Of a stretch of 64,000 bases of DNA, positions 25,913 to 37,409 are shown piece by piece. The position numbers and the translations under genes are program-made. The stretch's first letter is position 1. Every line of letters begins with the position of its first letter. This DNA is from Amanita rubescens. Its lineage: Eukaryota; Basidiomycota; Agaricomycetes; Agaricales; Amanitaceae. Below the pieces are notes generated by a model. That model worked only from the letters and a program-made list of their open reading frames with translations, made no database searches and was not told the origin of the DNA. The stretch is from NCBI GenBank assembly GCA_015039365.1, contig WION01000230.1, positions 1 to 64,000 of the forward strand. The letters run 5' to 3'.

Positions 25913-27305
25913 ATGTCAGTTCCGGGCTCTTCCTTGTTAGGCACAACAATCACTGTTGACCTCGTGTACGAGATTCTATCCCGAGAGGACTACGTCGACT
26001 TCGTGACTCGGATAGGTGATCCCTCGGATGCTAGTCGACTGTTGGATTTCATACTTGTCATGCTTCTTAATCATCTCGTATCAAGTCAGGACTTCACCAT
26101 CGTGGATTTTTAAGCACAAGTTCGTACTACCGTTTTTAGGGATCCATGAAATCAGAAATACAACAGTACCCCAGTTTTTCCTCGTTTCGCCATATATGAA
26201 GAACGGCACTCTAGCCCAATGGAGGAAACAAGCAGATCGACCAATAGCCGTTATTGAAGAACGCGTATGCTTTCACCCATTTCTTATTTTCATTTTACGT
26301 CTAACGCTCGGAAGATACTAGAAGTCGCGCAAGCCATGGAATACATCCATTCAGAAGGCGCAGTTCATGGCGATCTCCGCGGGGTACTAATCTACATCAG
26401 ATACATATGTTACAATGCTGACTCTTTTATCCAGGAGAACGTTCTCTTGGATGATAATTTCCATGTCCAAATAGCTGACTTTGGTTTAACTCGACTCTCT
26501 GAAGCTACAAATACGAAATCTGGAGCACTACATTTGAACTTTGCCGCCCCAGAGTTATTCGGAATCTGTGAGGATGACGACAATCCGCCCGACGACCCAC
26601 CTCCCAGAACGCAAATGTCAGATGTCTACGCGTTTGGATGCCTTTTTTATGAGGTGAGTCATAACAATTATGCTGATCCTCCTTTAATGCTGACTTGCCT
26701 AGATTTACTATGATATACTATCTTTTGCTGGAAAATTAGACATTCAGATCTTGACCCTTGTCTCTCGAGGGGTACTTCCACCTCGGCTAGACGAGCAGCC
26801 TCTGAGCGATAAAGCATGGGACGCGATTCAGCGCTGCTGGGTGAGGGAACCATTGAAATGACCAAGAATGAATAACGTCGTGGAAAGGATGATAGCGATG
26901 TCGCAATCTGTGTCTCCCAATATCAATCCTGACGATGCAAGTCAGCGAGAAGAATCATCGATACCCGACAGTACAGTGCGCAAATTGGCGTTTTCTACTA
27001 ACCACATTTTGCTAACTAATACCACACCAGGCCTCTCAAAGACGACGACGCGTACATTATGTAGGCATTTTTCGTTTGAACTGCGTTACTTTCTGAACCT
27101 AATCGCTGTAGGAACTTGACAATCAAATTGCGTCAACATCGTCCTCGGTACGCTGACAATTTCCTTTTACTGGTATCGCTCAAGCTACAAGTAACAACCC
27201 ACTAGCCCGATCGAAAAAGAAGACGTCACGTAAGAGCTTTCTTCTTCTAAGCCGTTGGGAACGGGATGCTAAACCTGATTGCAGTAGAATTCCGAACGCG
27301 AATGA
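25913..27305 (+). pseudogene. TKL kinase pseudogene lacking the N-lobe
   Basis: An ATG at 25913 opens a module (PGSSLLGTTITVDL, then LSREDY), but after about 63 codons the sequence jumps at about 26107-26112 directly to the kinase part KHKFVLPFLG. The rest of the module, glycine loop, VALK lysine and one exon are deleted, and the joint makes TAA at 26111-26113. Later kinase exons are recognisable (near 26316-26384, 26435-26653, 26704-26990), but a TGA replaces an Arg codon near 26859 (PLK-stop-PRM). Tail remains, including basic exons, run to TGA at 27303-27305. It is closest to the genes at 20201 and 28919. Confidence 0.78.
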
Positions 27306-28918
27306 AGCCTTCTGCATGCGATTGATTAGTGGGACATTGGGTCAGGTTAGCAGTAAGAAGACACAGCTGTTACTTTACCCGCATCACGTTCTATCCGCTC
27401 GAATCAAAATCCTTGATATACTCAGTAGCCTGTACTGTATAATAAGCAACTATGTATGCATATTTTATGCATATTTTTCATGCTTAGTCGATGTCAAGTT
27501 ATATCCTTGGCCACTTTTGCGCCGTCATTCGGACCTGTGCCTCATCAGCACTCGGTTCTCGTGCTCGGAACTCGAGACTTACTCATATGCGCATAAAATG
27601 ATATAATCGTTCTCAGGTAACCAACAGCGATTACACCAGCATTCATGCACCTTCGCATCCCTGTCTTTAATACAGCCGCTATATCCAGCCGTAACCTGGC
27701 CGGGAAGATTGTAGTTAGATAAAATATTTGCTGCCAATCGGTACTTGCGAAGGCCCGCTCGCCCGCTACGGTCACCTGGGTAAAATGTGACATATTAAGG
27801 CGACAGGGCCAGACGTGCCGTTACGTGGATGCGGGCTAGACAAGTGAGCGAAAACGCGAGTAGAGCCAGGATGGTGAGGGGTAGTAGCTAGATGGCGGAC
27901 GACGGGAGAAAGGGTCCTGGGATGAGATGCGCAAGTCGTCGAGTGTGGGCAGTCATATCGTTTGCGAGACGGTGGAGGATTATTGCGATGGTCAGTCCGA
28001 AAAGGATTTGCGGGGCGAAGACGGAGCATACATATGAGCGAGGGCACGTAATTGAGTAAACGCGAAGGTGCGGAGGCCCGGGGCTATTTCGTCGCCGAGA
28101 AACCTAAGCAGCCACGTCTGCGTCATTAACATTCATACCTGAATGTTGGAAGGGAAACTCACTCGTATTCTCCTCCAAGCGCGCTTTAGTATAAACCATC
28201 AAGGGATACCCTGAAGGATTAGACGCAATGCCCCTACTCCCCTCTCCCATACTCGAACTGTAGTTTACCAAGGAATGCGAGAGGGTTTGGAACGTCGCTA
28301 TACCACGTCTATGTATATGTCAGCTTTTACGATGATGAAGGAAGACGAGCGGGACGCACTTAAGATTCCCGGATTAATTATACCAGTAATGGTGATGGGC
28401 CCTTCGCACGGCGGTTGGATCTGCTTTGAGATACACATCCAAGCCTGCGTAGGTCGGGCAGGAGGTCGTCGTCGTCTAGTGGTCTGAAGATCGAGGGTTT
28501 GGTCGTGCCCTTGTAGTGCAAGGCCGTGAGGGTATTGGAGAATGGCGGTGGCACTGAGTCTGACTTGAAAGTTGAGGAATGCCTGTGACTTGGCGACTAG
28601 TGCATTGAAGGCGAGAGATGTGAGGGCAGACGCAGCAGAAACGAAGTAGCCTCACCACCTGCAAGGCTATACGTGCTTGGGAGACATGGGAGCGGATGAG
28701 TTGAGCGGGGAGAGAAATGAACTTGTTGAGAGCGAGAAAGCTGTCGGAGGACGCGGCGCTGTTGTGGAACGTGTACCTTTGTGCTGGGGCCACGCTAGGG
28801 CCACGAGGCAACTTCGAGCATACGTGTAACTGGCTTCACTGCACCCACCGCACGATCAGATTCTGTCCAGCCGAAAAGCACGGAGCCTTCTGTTACAGGA
28901 GCACATATCTAACTCATA
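27306..28918 (-). pseudogene. Third copy of the decayed convergent block
   Basis: GH16-like terminal sequence lies near 27480-27600, gene X near 27780-28270, and the promoter-proximal block near 28440-28720. On the minus strand, gene X reads a short exon, a donor, an intron of about 65 bases, then FLGDEIAPGLRTF before stops. No frame is intact. From 28300 the sequence parallels 19600 onward. Confidence 0.36.
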
Positions 28919-31900
28919 ATGGAAGGGCACAACACAGAGTCGCACGATGTTGACAGTGACGACGCCTTCCCGTTGCTTCTCTTTACACTCGGCACTAAGA
29001 AGGTACGCGATCGTATTTCAACCTCTGAGTGTATCTACCTAAGGTCCAATAGTCTAAATCTCTTCTATGTGCATCGACGGTCAACCTCATGCACGAGATT
29101 CTATCTGGGGAAAACTACATCAACCTCGCGGCGCAGATAGACCATGATTCGGATGCCAAGAATTTGTTAGATTTCATACCGCACTGGCTTCACAATTATT
29201 CCTTATCAAATCAGGATCCGGTCACTGTAGACATGAAACGACGAGCAAGACGATTTGTGCTGGCAGTTATCTCAAGGATGCATGATGTCCCATTGCCCAA
29301 TATACCGCATGATCCCGACAGCTACACACTCCCATTACTCCTCACTATACTCAAGAATAAGGTGCGCAACATATCAAACCGGAGCGCATTATGCTTAAGA
29401 GCCAATAGCCCGAACTTCCTGTTACGTCCATTGCTCACGAAACGACAATCCGCCTTGTGAGCGAGATTTTATTCAAGGAAAACTACATCACCCTCGCTTC
29501 ACAAGTGAATCAATTCTCGGACGCCATAAATTTGTTGAAATTGATAACGCGTATGATTCGTCGTCCCTCTTTACCAAATCGCGATTCTCCCATGGAACAA
29601 CGGGCGGGACGATTTATGTCGGCAGTTATCTCAAAAATGCGTGGTAAACCACCGCCCAACATGCCGTATGATTTTTACAGTAATATGCTCCGATCTATTC
29701 TCTATATACTTAACAGTCCGGAGGTGCGCAGCATTTGAAACACGAGATGCATTCTTCTTAAGAGTCAATAGCTTGTTTATGATCGTTTCAGAAGCAAATT
29801 GGTGGTAAAGCTTTTTAACCTTATGGACGGGATTCTATCAAGAGAAGACTACATCAATTTCGCGGCAGAGCTACACCATAACTCAGAGGCCTGGGATCAG
29901 TTGGATTTTATACAACGCATGGTTGATTATTATGCCTTCTCAAATCGGGGTTCTTTTAGCGTAGGCTTAAAACGACGGAAAACACGATTTATACTAGAAG
30001 TGATCGCAAGGGTGCAACGTTTATCTTCTTCTTCTAACATATCGGATGATTCCCTCAGCAATACATTCCGATTGATTATCTCTGTACTCAACACTAAGGT
30101 GCGTAACATTTCAAATTGGCATAAACACTCCTAAGAGTTGGTAGTGGACATCCCGCATCCTGTCTCGCGTTATAAACAAAATACTAGCCGAATTTATATA
30201 TGGGATTCTATCCTCGGAAGACTACATAGAGCTGGACCATACCACGCCGGCTGACGCCACAAATCTGTTGGATTTCGTACTTGATCATATATCTTTTGAG
30301 GATCTGGAATATGCAGGCATGACTCCGCGAGCAAGACTGTTCCTGTTGAAAATCATGTCAAAGACATACATTGAACCGCCACCCAATCCGGACGATCCTG
30401 AAGATTATTCTGTTCAATTGCTCCTCTACATCTTCAACTACGATTCGCCGGTGCGTGACACTTCTAATCCGGAAATCACTCTAAAAAGTAATAGTGGGTC
30501 ACGGTGAATGGTATCGTACACCCAGTAATGACCGACATTTTGTGCCACATTCTATCTAGGGAAGATTACATCAACCCCGTGGCACAGCTAGACCGAGTCT
30601 CTGATGCCAAGAATCTGTTGGGCTTCGTACTGACAATGCTCGAGTGCGATGTTCCCTTCTCAAATCAGCAATATTCTTCCACAGTGGACATGGATCGGCG
30701 AGGAAGACGATTTATCTTGGAAGTTTTCGCGAAGATGCACAATATATCATCATTGAACACGCTGTATGATGCTGACAGCTATGCCCTTCCATTGCTCTTG
30801 TATATACTCAAGGATAGTAGGGAGGTGCGCCATTTCAGACCTGCAATGTACTACACTTAAAACCAGTACTAGTATTCATATTCCACTGCTTTAGGTGCAA
30901 TAATCGTCGATCTCATGTGCGAGATGCTATCTCGAGAGGACTATGTCGACCTTGTAACTCGGATAGATGATCCCTCGGATGCCAGTAAACTGTTGGATTT
31001 CATACTTTATATGCTTCTTAATCATCGTGCATCAATCCAGGACTCTACCACTGGGGATATTACACGGCGAGCACGACGATTTATCCTCAAAGTTATCTCA
31101 AAGATACCTATTGTTCCACCGTCCTTGATTGTGACTGGAGTCCGTATACCACTGGTCAATCGTGATTACATTGGTGGCGGTGGCTTTGGGCACGTTTTCA
31201 AGGGCGAACGAGGGGGAAAAGCCATTGCATTGAAAATGTTGTACAAGTCTGACAACCAAGTGGTATGTCTCTTTGCGTCATTGTTATAAGTGAAGTTGCT
31301 GATTCGGAGACCAATAGGCCTTCTGCAGAGAGGCATTGATGTGGGGATCTCTCAAGCACAAGTTCGTGCTGCCGTTTTTAGGGATCCATGAAATCACAAA
31401 CACAACAGTACCACAATTTTTCCTCGTTTCGCCATATATGAAGAACGGTACTCTAGCCCAATGGCGGAAACAAGCAAATCCACCAATAGCCGTTATTGAA
31501 CAACGCGTATGTTCACCTATTTCTCACTTTTATTCTACATCTAACACTGCGACTCGGAAGATACTGGAGGTGGCGCAAGCCATGGAATACATCCATTCAG
31601 AAGGCGCATTTCATGGAGATCTCCGCGGGGTATTCTACCTCAGACACACTACGTTACAATGCTGACTCTTCTCTCCAGGAGAATGTCCTCTTGGATGATA
31701 ATTTTCATGTCCAGATCGCTGACTTTGGTTTGACCCGACTCTCAGAAGCTACAAATACGAAATCGGGAGCACTACATCTGAACTTTGCCGCCCCAGAGTT
31801 ATTCGGAATCTCCGGGGATGACGACGATCCGTCCGACGACCCATCACCCAGGACGCAAATGTCGGATGTATACGCGTTTGGATGCCTTTTTTATGAGGTG

Positions 31901-32579
31901 CGTCATGACGAATGTGCTGATCTTCCTTCGATGTTGACTTGTCTAGTAGATCTACTATGATAGTGTACCTTTTGCCGGGAAAACGGACTTGCAGATCTTG
32001 ACCCGCGTCTCTCGAGGGGTACTTCCACCTCGGCTAGACGGGCCGCCTCTGAACGATGAAGCATGGGACGTGATCCAGCGCTGCTGGGTACGGGAACCAT
32101 TGAAACGACCAAGAATGAATAACATCGTAGAAGGGATGATGGCGATATCGCAATCTGTGTCTCCCCAAATCAATGCTGACGATGCAAGTCTGCGAGAGGA
32201 ATCGCCGTCTTCATCAACACCCGATAATATTGTGAGTAGATTGGCGCTTTCTACCAAGCCAGTCTTGGAACTAATATATCCCATCACCACACCAGGTCTG
32301 TCAAAAACGAAAGCGCATACAAGACGTACGCAAATTTTTTGTCGAGCTGCGTTACTTTCCTGAATCAAATCACTGTAGGAACTTGACAACCAAATCGCAT
32401 CAACATCTGGTATTACTTCCTCAGTACGTTGACAATTTTCTTTTGTTGGCATCGTTCAAGCTACAAATAACCCCACTAGCCCGATCGAAAACGAAGACGT
32501 CACGTAAGAGCTTTCTTTTTCTAAGCCGTCGAGAATGACATGCTGAACCTGATTACGGCAGGATTCCGAAAGCGAATGA
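28919..32579 (+). CDS. TKL kinase with six N-terminal modules (duplicate B)
   Basis: Exons: 28919-29002; modules 29053-29361, 29409-29723, 29772-30098, 30145-30450, 30495-30824; module plus N-lobe 30873-31262; 31318-31506; 31561-31629; 31679-31897; 31950-32231; tail 32296-32325, 32379-32423, 32480-32503, 32562-32579 (TGA). All junctions are phase 0. It matches the 20201 gene exon for exon. Differences include a small deletion near 30230 in the fifth module (residues after EDYIE lost), and a TAG at 30870-30872 that forces the acceptor 6 bases downstream of the alternative seen in its twin. Kinase motifs GGGGFG, IALKML, HGDLRG, DFG and APE are intact. Tail basic exons are VCQKRKRIQD and PDRKRRRH. 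Confidence 0.75.
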
Positions 32580-33750
32580 AGTCTCCCGCATGCAATTGAT
32601 TAGTTGGACGTTGGGTCGGGTTAGCAGTAAAAAGACACAGCTACCTCGAATCGGATTCCTTGATATTAACTCTTCAATGACACTGTACAATAAGCGATCG
32701 AATAGACGAAATACGAGCAGAATATGAACAAAAAAGCGTCGTGAACGTAGGTGTGAGGGTGTTCGCAGTAATTTGGCTATTGAGAGCGAAGGAAACGGAA
32801 ATTGTGAACGTGAGCGTGAGGAGAATGCGTGTGTACAAAATCCGTCGCGGTACTTTGACTATCGAGAGCGAGAGAAACGGAAAAAGTGCATCATGTATGC
32901 GCATTTTACAGCGAAAGCTTCAAGTTATATTCTTTGGTATTGGCCTATTGCGCAGTCAAGTTCGAAAGTTCGGATCTGTGCCTCGTCAGCATTCAGCTCT
33001 CGTACTCAGAACTCAAAAAATCAAAAGACTCACTTGAAAGACAAGCGCATTAAACGACGCAATCCGTTCACGGTGGATTTCCCGATACGGTCGCCTGCGT
33101 GAAACGTCTACTCATTCTTCACGAACTCGTCCGACAGGGAAAACACCAGCTCCAACTACTCCTGCCCATCGAACGCTTTGCGCACTTCGGCCATCTATCT
33201 GTAGAAGAAATGATGAATACGGCATGGCAAAATCGGAAGGCAAGTTTCATAGTACCGGGATTGCTCTGCGACAGGGCGAGGAAGGGATTGCAGAGGAGAG
33301 GGCAGTGACGTGCCCGTAGCATTGACGTGGAGGTCATTAGCTTTTGGTACTTTAAGATGGTCACTAGAGTGTGTGCCGTGCAGGTCCTCTCGTCATCACG
33401 TTGTTCAAGCAGGTCGAGGACAGGTCGTAACCTCAGGTCGTGAGGGGAAGAGGGTTGGAAGGTGTGGTATCAGGCCATTTGCGCTCGCCGATACGATGCG
33501 TTAGCATTACGAGATCGTGGTGGTCAACAACGCCCTCATCGTGAAACGTGGCACTACCAGAGTGTGACGTCACCTCGCCTCTACACAGCAATCGTCACTT
33601 GGCGTTCAGTCAATATGGCAACTACCTACTCTAATTCGACTCCCATCCTCCAGGTTAAGCGCTTAAATCGCTCGAGGCCCAGGATCTCATCGCGCAGGCC
33701 GACTGTATCAAGCCAAATTGAAGCGGTCACGCGAAAGGATATTCAATAAC
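32580..33750. other. Intergenic region upstream of first dual kinase
   Basis: Near 32890-33080 lies the GH16 3'-end-like sequence seen after other copies. Between 33099 and 33600 open frames occur on both strands (one reads MKRLLILHELVRQGKH) but I recognise none. The last 150 bases (CAATATGGCAACTACC near 33611) match the promoter-side sequence of other family members. Confidence 0.3.
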
Positions 33751-36630
33751 ATGCGGCATGATCCCAACAACAATGCCCTCTCACTCCTACTATCAATACT
33801 CAACGATAAGAAGGTTCGGAACTTTTGAAAATAACGGAATATACCCTACTTAATGGCCCATATAGCCTGAATCTCCCATCACATCTGTTGTAAACGCAAA
33901 TACGGTCGGTCTCGTATGCGAGATTCTATCCGGAGAAGACCACGTCGACCTCGCGGCACGACTAGACTGTCCCTCCGACGCAGAGAATTTGCTCGATCTT
34001 TTGCTTCATCTCCTTCGTAATTGTCTTTTACCAAATCAGAATGACTCGGTGGACTTCAATCGACGAGCTAGGCGATTCATGTTCAAAATAGTTTCAGAAA
34101 CGCCGGTCATGCCATACTCCTTAATCGTTACTGGAGTTAGCATGCCTGCTGAACGCGATTACATTGGTGGTGGTGGCTATGGGCGCGTTTACAAGGGCGA
34201 TCTACATGGGGCAGTCGTTGCGTTGAAAATTTTGTACAGGTCTGATAACAACACGGTAAGCCCTTTCATACCATCGTTCCTATCGCACCTTGTTGACTTG
34301 TATTTCAGCAAGCCTTCTGTCGAGAGGCGCTGATGTGGGGGACCCTGAAGCACAAGTCCGTGCTGCCATTGTTAGGAATCTATGAATTCGACGACGGGAA
34401 GGAATCCCAATTCTTCCTCGTCTCTCCCTACATGGCAAATGGGACTCTGGCACAATGGAGAAAGGAAATGAATCCATCAATATCCGAGATGGAAAGACAT
34501 GTACGGCTTTTTCTATCTTTCGCTCTCCATCGATATGCTCATTCCATTTTTTGGAAGATATTGGAAGTTGCGAAGGGAATCGAATACATTCATTCGGAGG
34601 GCGTAGTCCACGGCGACCTTCGCGGGGTACCCTACTGGATTGAACGCACTATATCAGAATGCTGACCATTCTCTTCAGGAGAACGTCCTCTTAGATTCTG
34701 ATCTTCATGTTCAAATTGCCGACTTTGGATTAACCCGTCTCTCTGATGCTACGAATACCCGATCCGGCGCCAAACATCTGAACTTTGCAGCTCCGGAGTT
34801 ATTCGGACTCTCAGAGGATTCGGGCGACGACGATTCCGACGATGTTCCTCCCAGAACTCAAATGTCAGACGTATATGCGTTTGGATGTCTTTATTACGAA
34901 GTACGTCGTCATACCCATCATCGTGATGCTTCTTTCTGACTTGATTAGATTCATTACGACAATATACCTTTTGCCGGTAAACAGGAACTACAGATCATGG
35001 CCCTCGTCTTTCGAGATAAACGTCCGCCTCGACTAGATGAGCCATCCTTTAGTGACGAGGCATGGTCTGTGATTCAACGGTGCTGGGTGAGGGAAGCGTC
35101 GAAACGACCAAGCATGAAAGACGTCGTGGAAAGCATATCCCAATTTGCATCTCCCTCAACCAATGTTCGAAAGTTACAAAAGGTATCATCGCCGCCGATA
35201 ACACCCATTATCGCAGTGCGTATACACACGTTCCTCAAAAGATATAGTTCCCTACTAATCCATATTAGCTCCCTCGGAGGGAAGACAATATTCTCCCGTC
35301 ACTACTTTCTTTACTCAATAATAAGCAGGTACGAAACATTTCAAAGCGCTTACTACTACGCTCAACAGCATCTTAGCCCGAATCTTCTGTCGTAAACGCG
35401 ACAATCGTCGATCTCACGTTCAAGTTATTGTTGAGGGAAGACTATACTCCCGTCGCAGATCAATTAACCCAGGCCTCGGACGTCAAGAATTTGATCGACT
35501 TGATGCTTCACCTGCTTCACGAACGCCACTTACAAAACCAAGACGTGAACGTGAATATAGAACAGCGAGCAAGGCGATTCATGTTTACAGTTATCTCAAA
35601 GATACCCGTCATACCCCAGTCTTTGATAGTGACCGGAGTCACCAGTCCAGCTGCGCGCGAATACTTTGCCGCAGGTGGCTTTGGGCTCATTTTCAAGGGT
35701 GAACTCCGAGGATCAACCGTCGCTCTGAAAGTGCTGTACAGGTCTGGAAACTCGGACGTCGTGAGTTCCTTTCAATATTGGCGCGTTATGGCTTACGTAT
35801 TTGATTGTGGGCAGGCCCTTTGTCGAGAAGCGTTGATGTGGAATTCTCTAAAGCACCAATTTCTGCTCCCGTTTTTAGGAATATGTGTAGACGAGTTAAC
35901 TTCGGAATCGTTCCTTGTTTCGCCATTTATGCGGAATGGTCATCTACGGCAATGGCGAGACAAGACAAATCCACCAATGGCTGAGATACAACAACGTGTA
36001 ATGGTTTCTTTCTCCTTTAGATGATTCATACTACGTGCTCATTCACCGAAAGATATCGGAAGTCGCTCAAGGTCTTGAATACATCCATTCGGAAGGCGTC
36101 GTTCATGGTGATATCCATGTGGTATTTTACCTTTTTAAAAAAAACGGCTTTTGTTTGAAATTCGTTTCAGATCAACATCCTCCTCGACGCCAACCTCCAC
36201 GTCCAAATCGCCAGTTTCGCATCAACCCGACCTATTGAAGCTACAGTCGCCGGATCAGGAGTGAGACATCTGACATCTGTCGCCCCGGAATTATTCGAAG
36301 TCGCCAAACATGATGACGATCCTGCCCCTGCCAGAACGCAAATGTCGGACGTCTATGCTTTTGGATGTCTTTATTATGAAGTGAGTTGTTGTTGTAGTAG
36401 TAAAATAGGCTGAGCTGAAATAATTTCGTTAGATGCATTATAATAAGGAACCTTTTTTTGATGTACCGGCGATACAAATTTTGAGTCTTGTTACTCGGGG
36501 TGAACGACCGCCGAGATTGGATGAGCCACCGATAAGTGATGGGATGTGGGAGTTGGTTCAGAGTTGTTGGGTGATGCAACCGTCGAAACGGAAAAGAATG
36601 AGGGATATAGTGGAAGTTCTGATGGGATGA
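33751..36630 (+). CDS. Dual-kinase protein: TKL kinase plus pseudokinase
   Basis: Exons: 33751-33813, 33866-34255, 34309-34500, 34558-34626, 34679-34900, 34949-35215 (module plus kinase 1), then 35269-35328 (second leader-like exon LPSLLSLLNNKQ), 35377-35760, 35815-35997, 36053-36121, 36171-36380, 36433-36630 (module plus kinase 2). Phase-0 junctions run throughout and no stop separates the halves. Kinase 1 is complete (GGGGYG, VALK, HGDLRG, DFG). Kinase 2 has AAGGFG, VALK and HGD, but the metal-binding DFG is SFA (ASFAST), so it should be catalytically dead or weak. Its last exon ends early at TGA 36628-36630 (VEVLMG), without the basic tail. About 765 residues are predicted. Confidence 0.75.
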
Positions 36631-37409
36631 GTGCGGTGTTTATGATAAATATTTAATTCATCTTGTTTTCTTCTGATAATTTCGTTGGGTCGGTAGTTTT
36701 CTCAATGGCTGCAATCATGTCAACAACGAGATATGAAGGAACGCAGCACGCGCAATAGATCCGTAGATTGGACATAACCGATTGGCTTCAGACCCATCGG
36801 AACTGGTATTAGGCTGTACACGCTGGCACCGATATATATGATACGTTGGCGATAAACCCGTCTTGTTCAATAGACGAATCAACCCCGTACTCAAGCCCTA
36901 CGCGTCAAACGTTAGTTACATAGTAGCCCCCACCGATGAAAAGAGTCCTCACCCGCGATGTGAAATTACACAACTCTTCTCGTCCGTCCAACATAGCGCA
37001 TACCCGTGAACGAACGGCGGACACCGCACGATGCCGAAGATGATGGGCATGATGAGAAGCTATCTTCTCTGCATGTTCCCCTCGATCTACTAGCAGATTT
37101 GAGCCTGGACGTCGTGAAGCGAAAGAGACTGTTACATAAAGAGAGTAAACATGAAAGATTTAAGAAAGAAACTAACGGCGATGACACTGACATCGTGAGT
37201 ATGTTGAATATCCTCTGTGCGAGGAACCGATCATTGTCGGAACCCTAGCATAGGGTTCATGTTTATCATCAACTTCATCATGGACAGCTATCCATGTCCA
37301 TGTCACCAGTCACGCAATCAAGCGCCGAAAACCTATACAGGCACGCTCAAGTGCTTCGCGAATATCTCGGGCTTTCTCCCCGGCATCCGTCGCACTGGTT
37401 GACTCGACA
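36631..37409. other. Intergenic region with short unassigned open frame
   Basis: An open frame of 80 codons at 37006-37248 starts with GTG and reads acidic and basic stretches (DAEDDGHDEK, VVKRKRLLHK); it has no family I recognise and overlaps a frame on the other strand. From about 37215 the sequence is shared with the upstream region of the gene at 43566, so it is probably promoter. Confidence 0.3.
37240..37258. promoter_or_regulatory. Palindrome shared by two dual-kinase promoters
   Basis: GAACCCTAGCATAGGGTTC is a perfect 8-base inverted repeat with a 3-base centre. It lies 151 bases before the ATG at 37410, and the same 19 bases occur at 43471-43489, 76 bases before the ATG at 43566. It may bind a dimeric regulator; shared ancestry of the two promoters is the simpler explanation for its presence in both. 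Confidence 0.4.

Noticed and set aside
26267..26713. Long open frame that could suggest a live kinase C-lobe gene
   Set aside because: It includes an unspliced intron, and the locus lacks the N-lobe and has in-frame stops at 26111 and 26859.
36966..37248. Overlapping open frames on both strands upstream of the dual kinase
   Set aside because: They are mirror frames of the same bases, one starting only at GTG, with no recognised family.
37240..37258. CCCTA/TAGGG bases suggesting telomere-type repeats
   Set aside because: There is one inverted pair, not a tandem TTAGGG array, so no interstitial telomere or subtelomere signal can be claimed.
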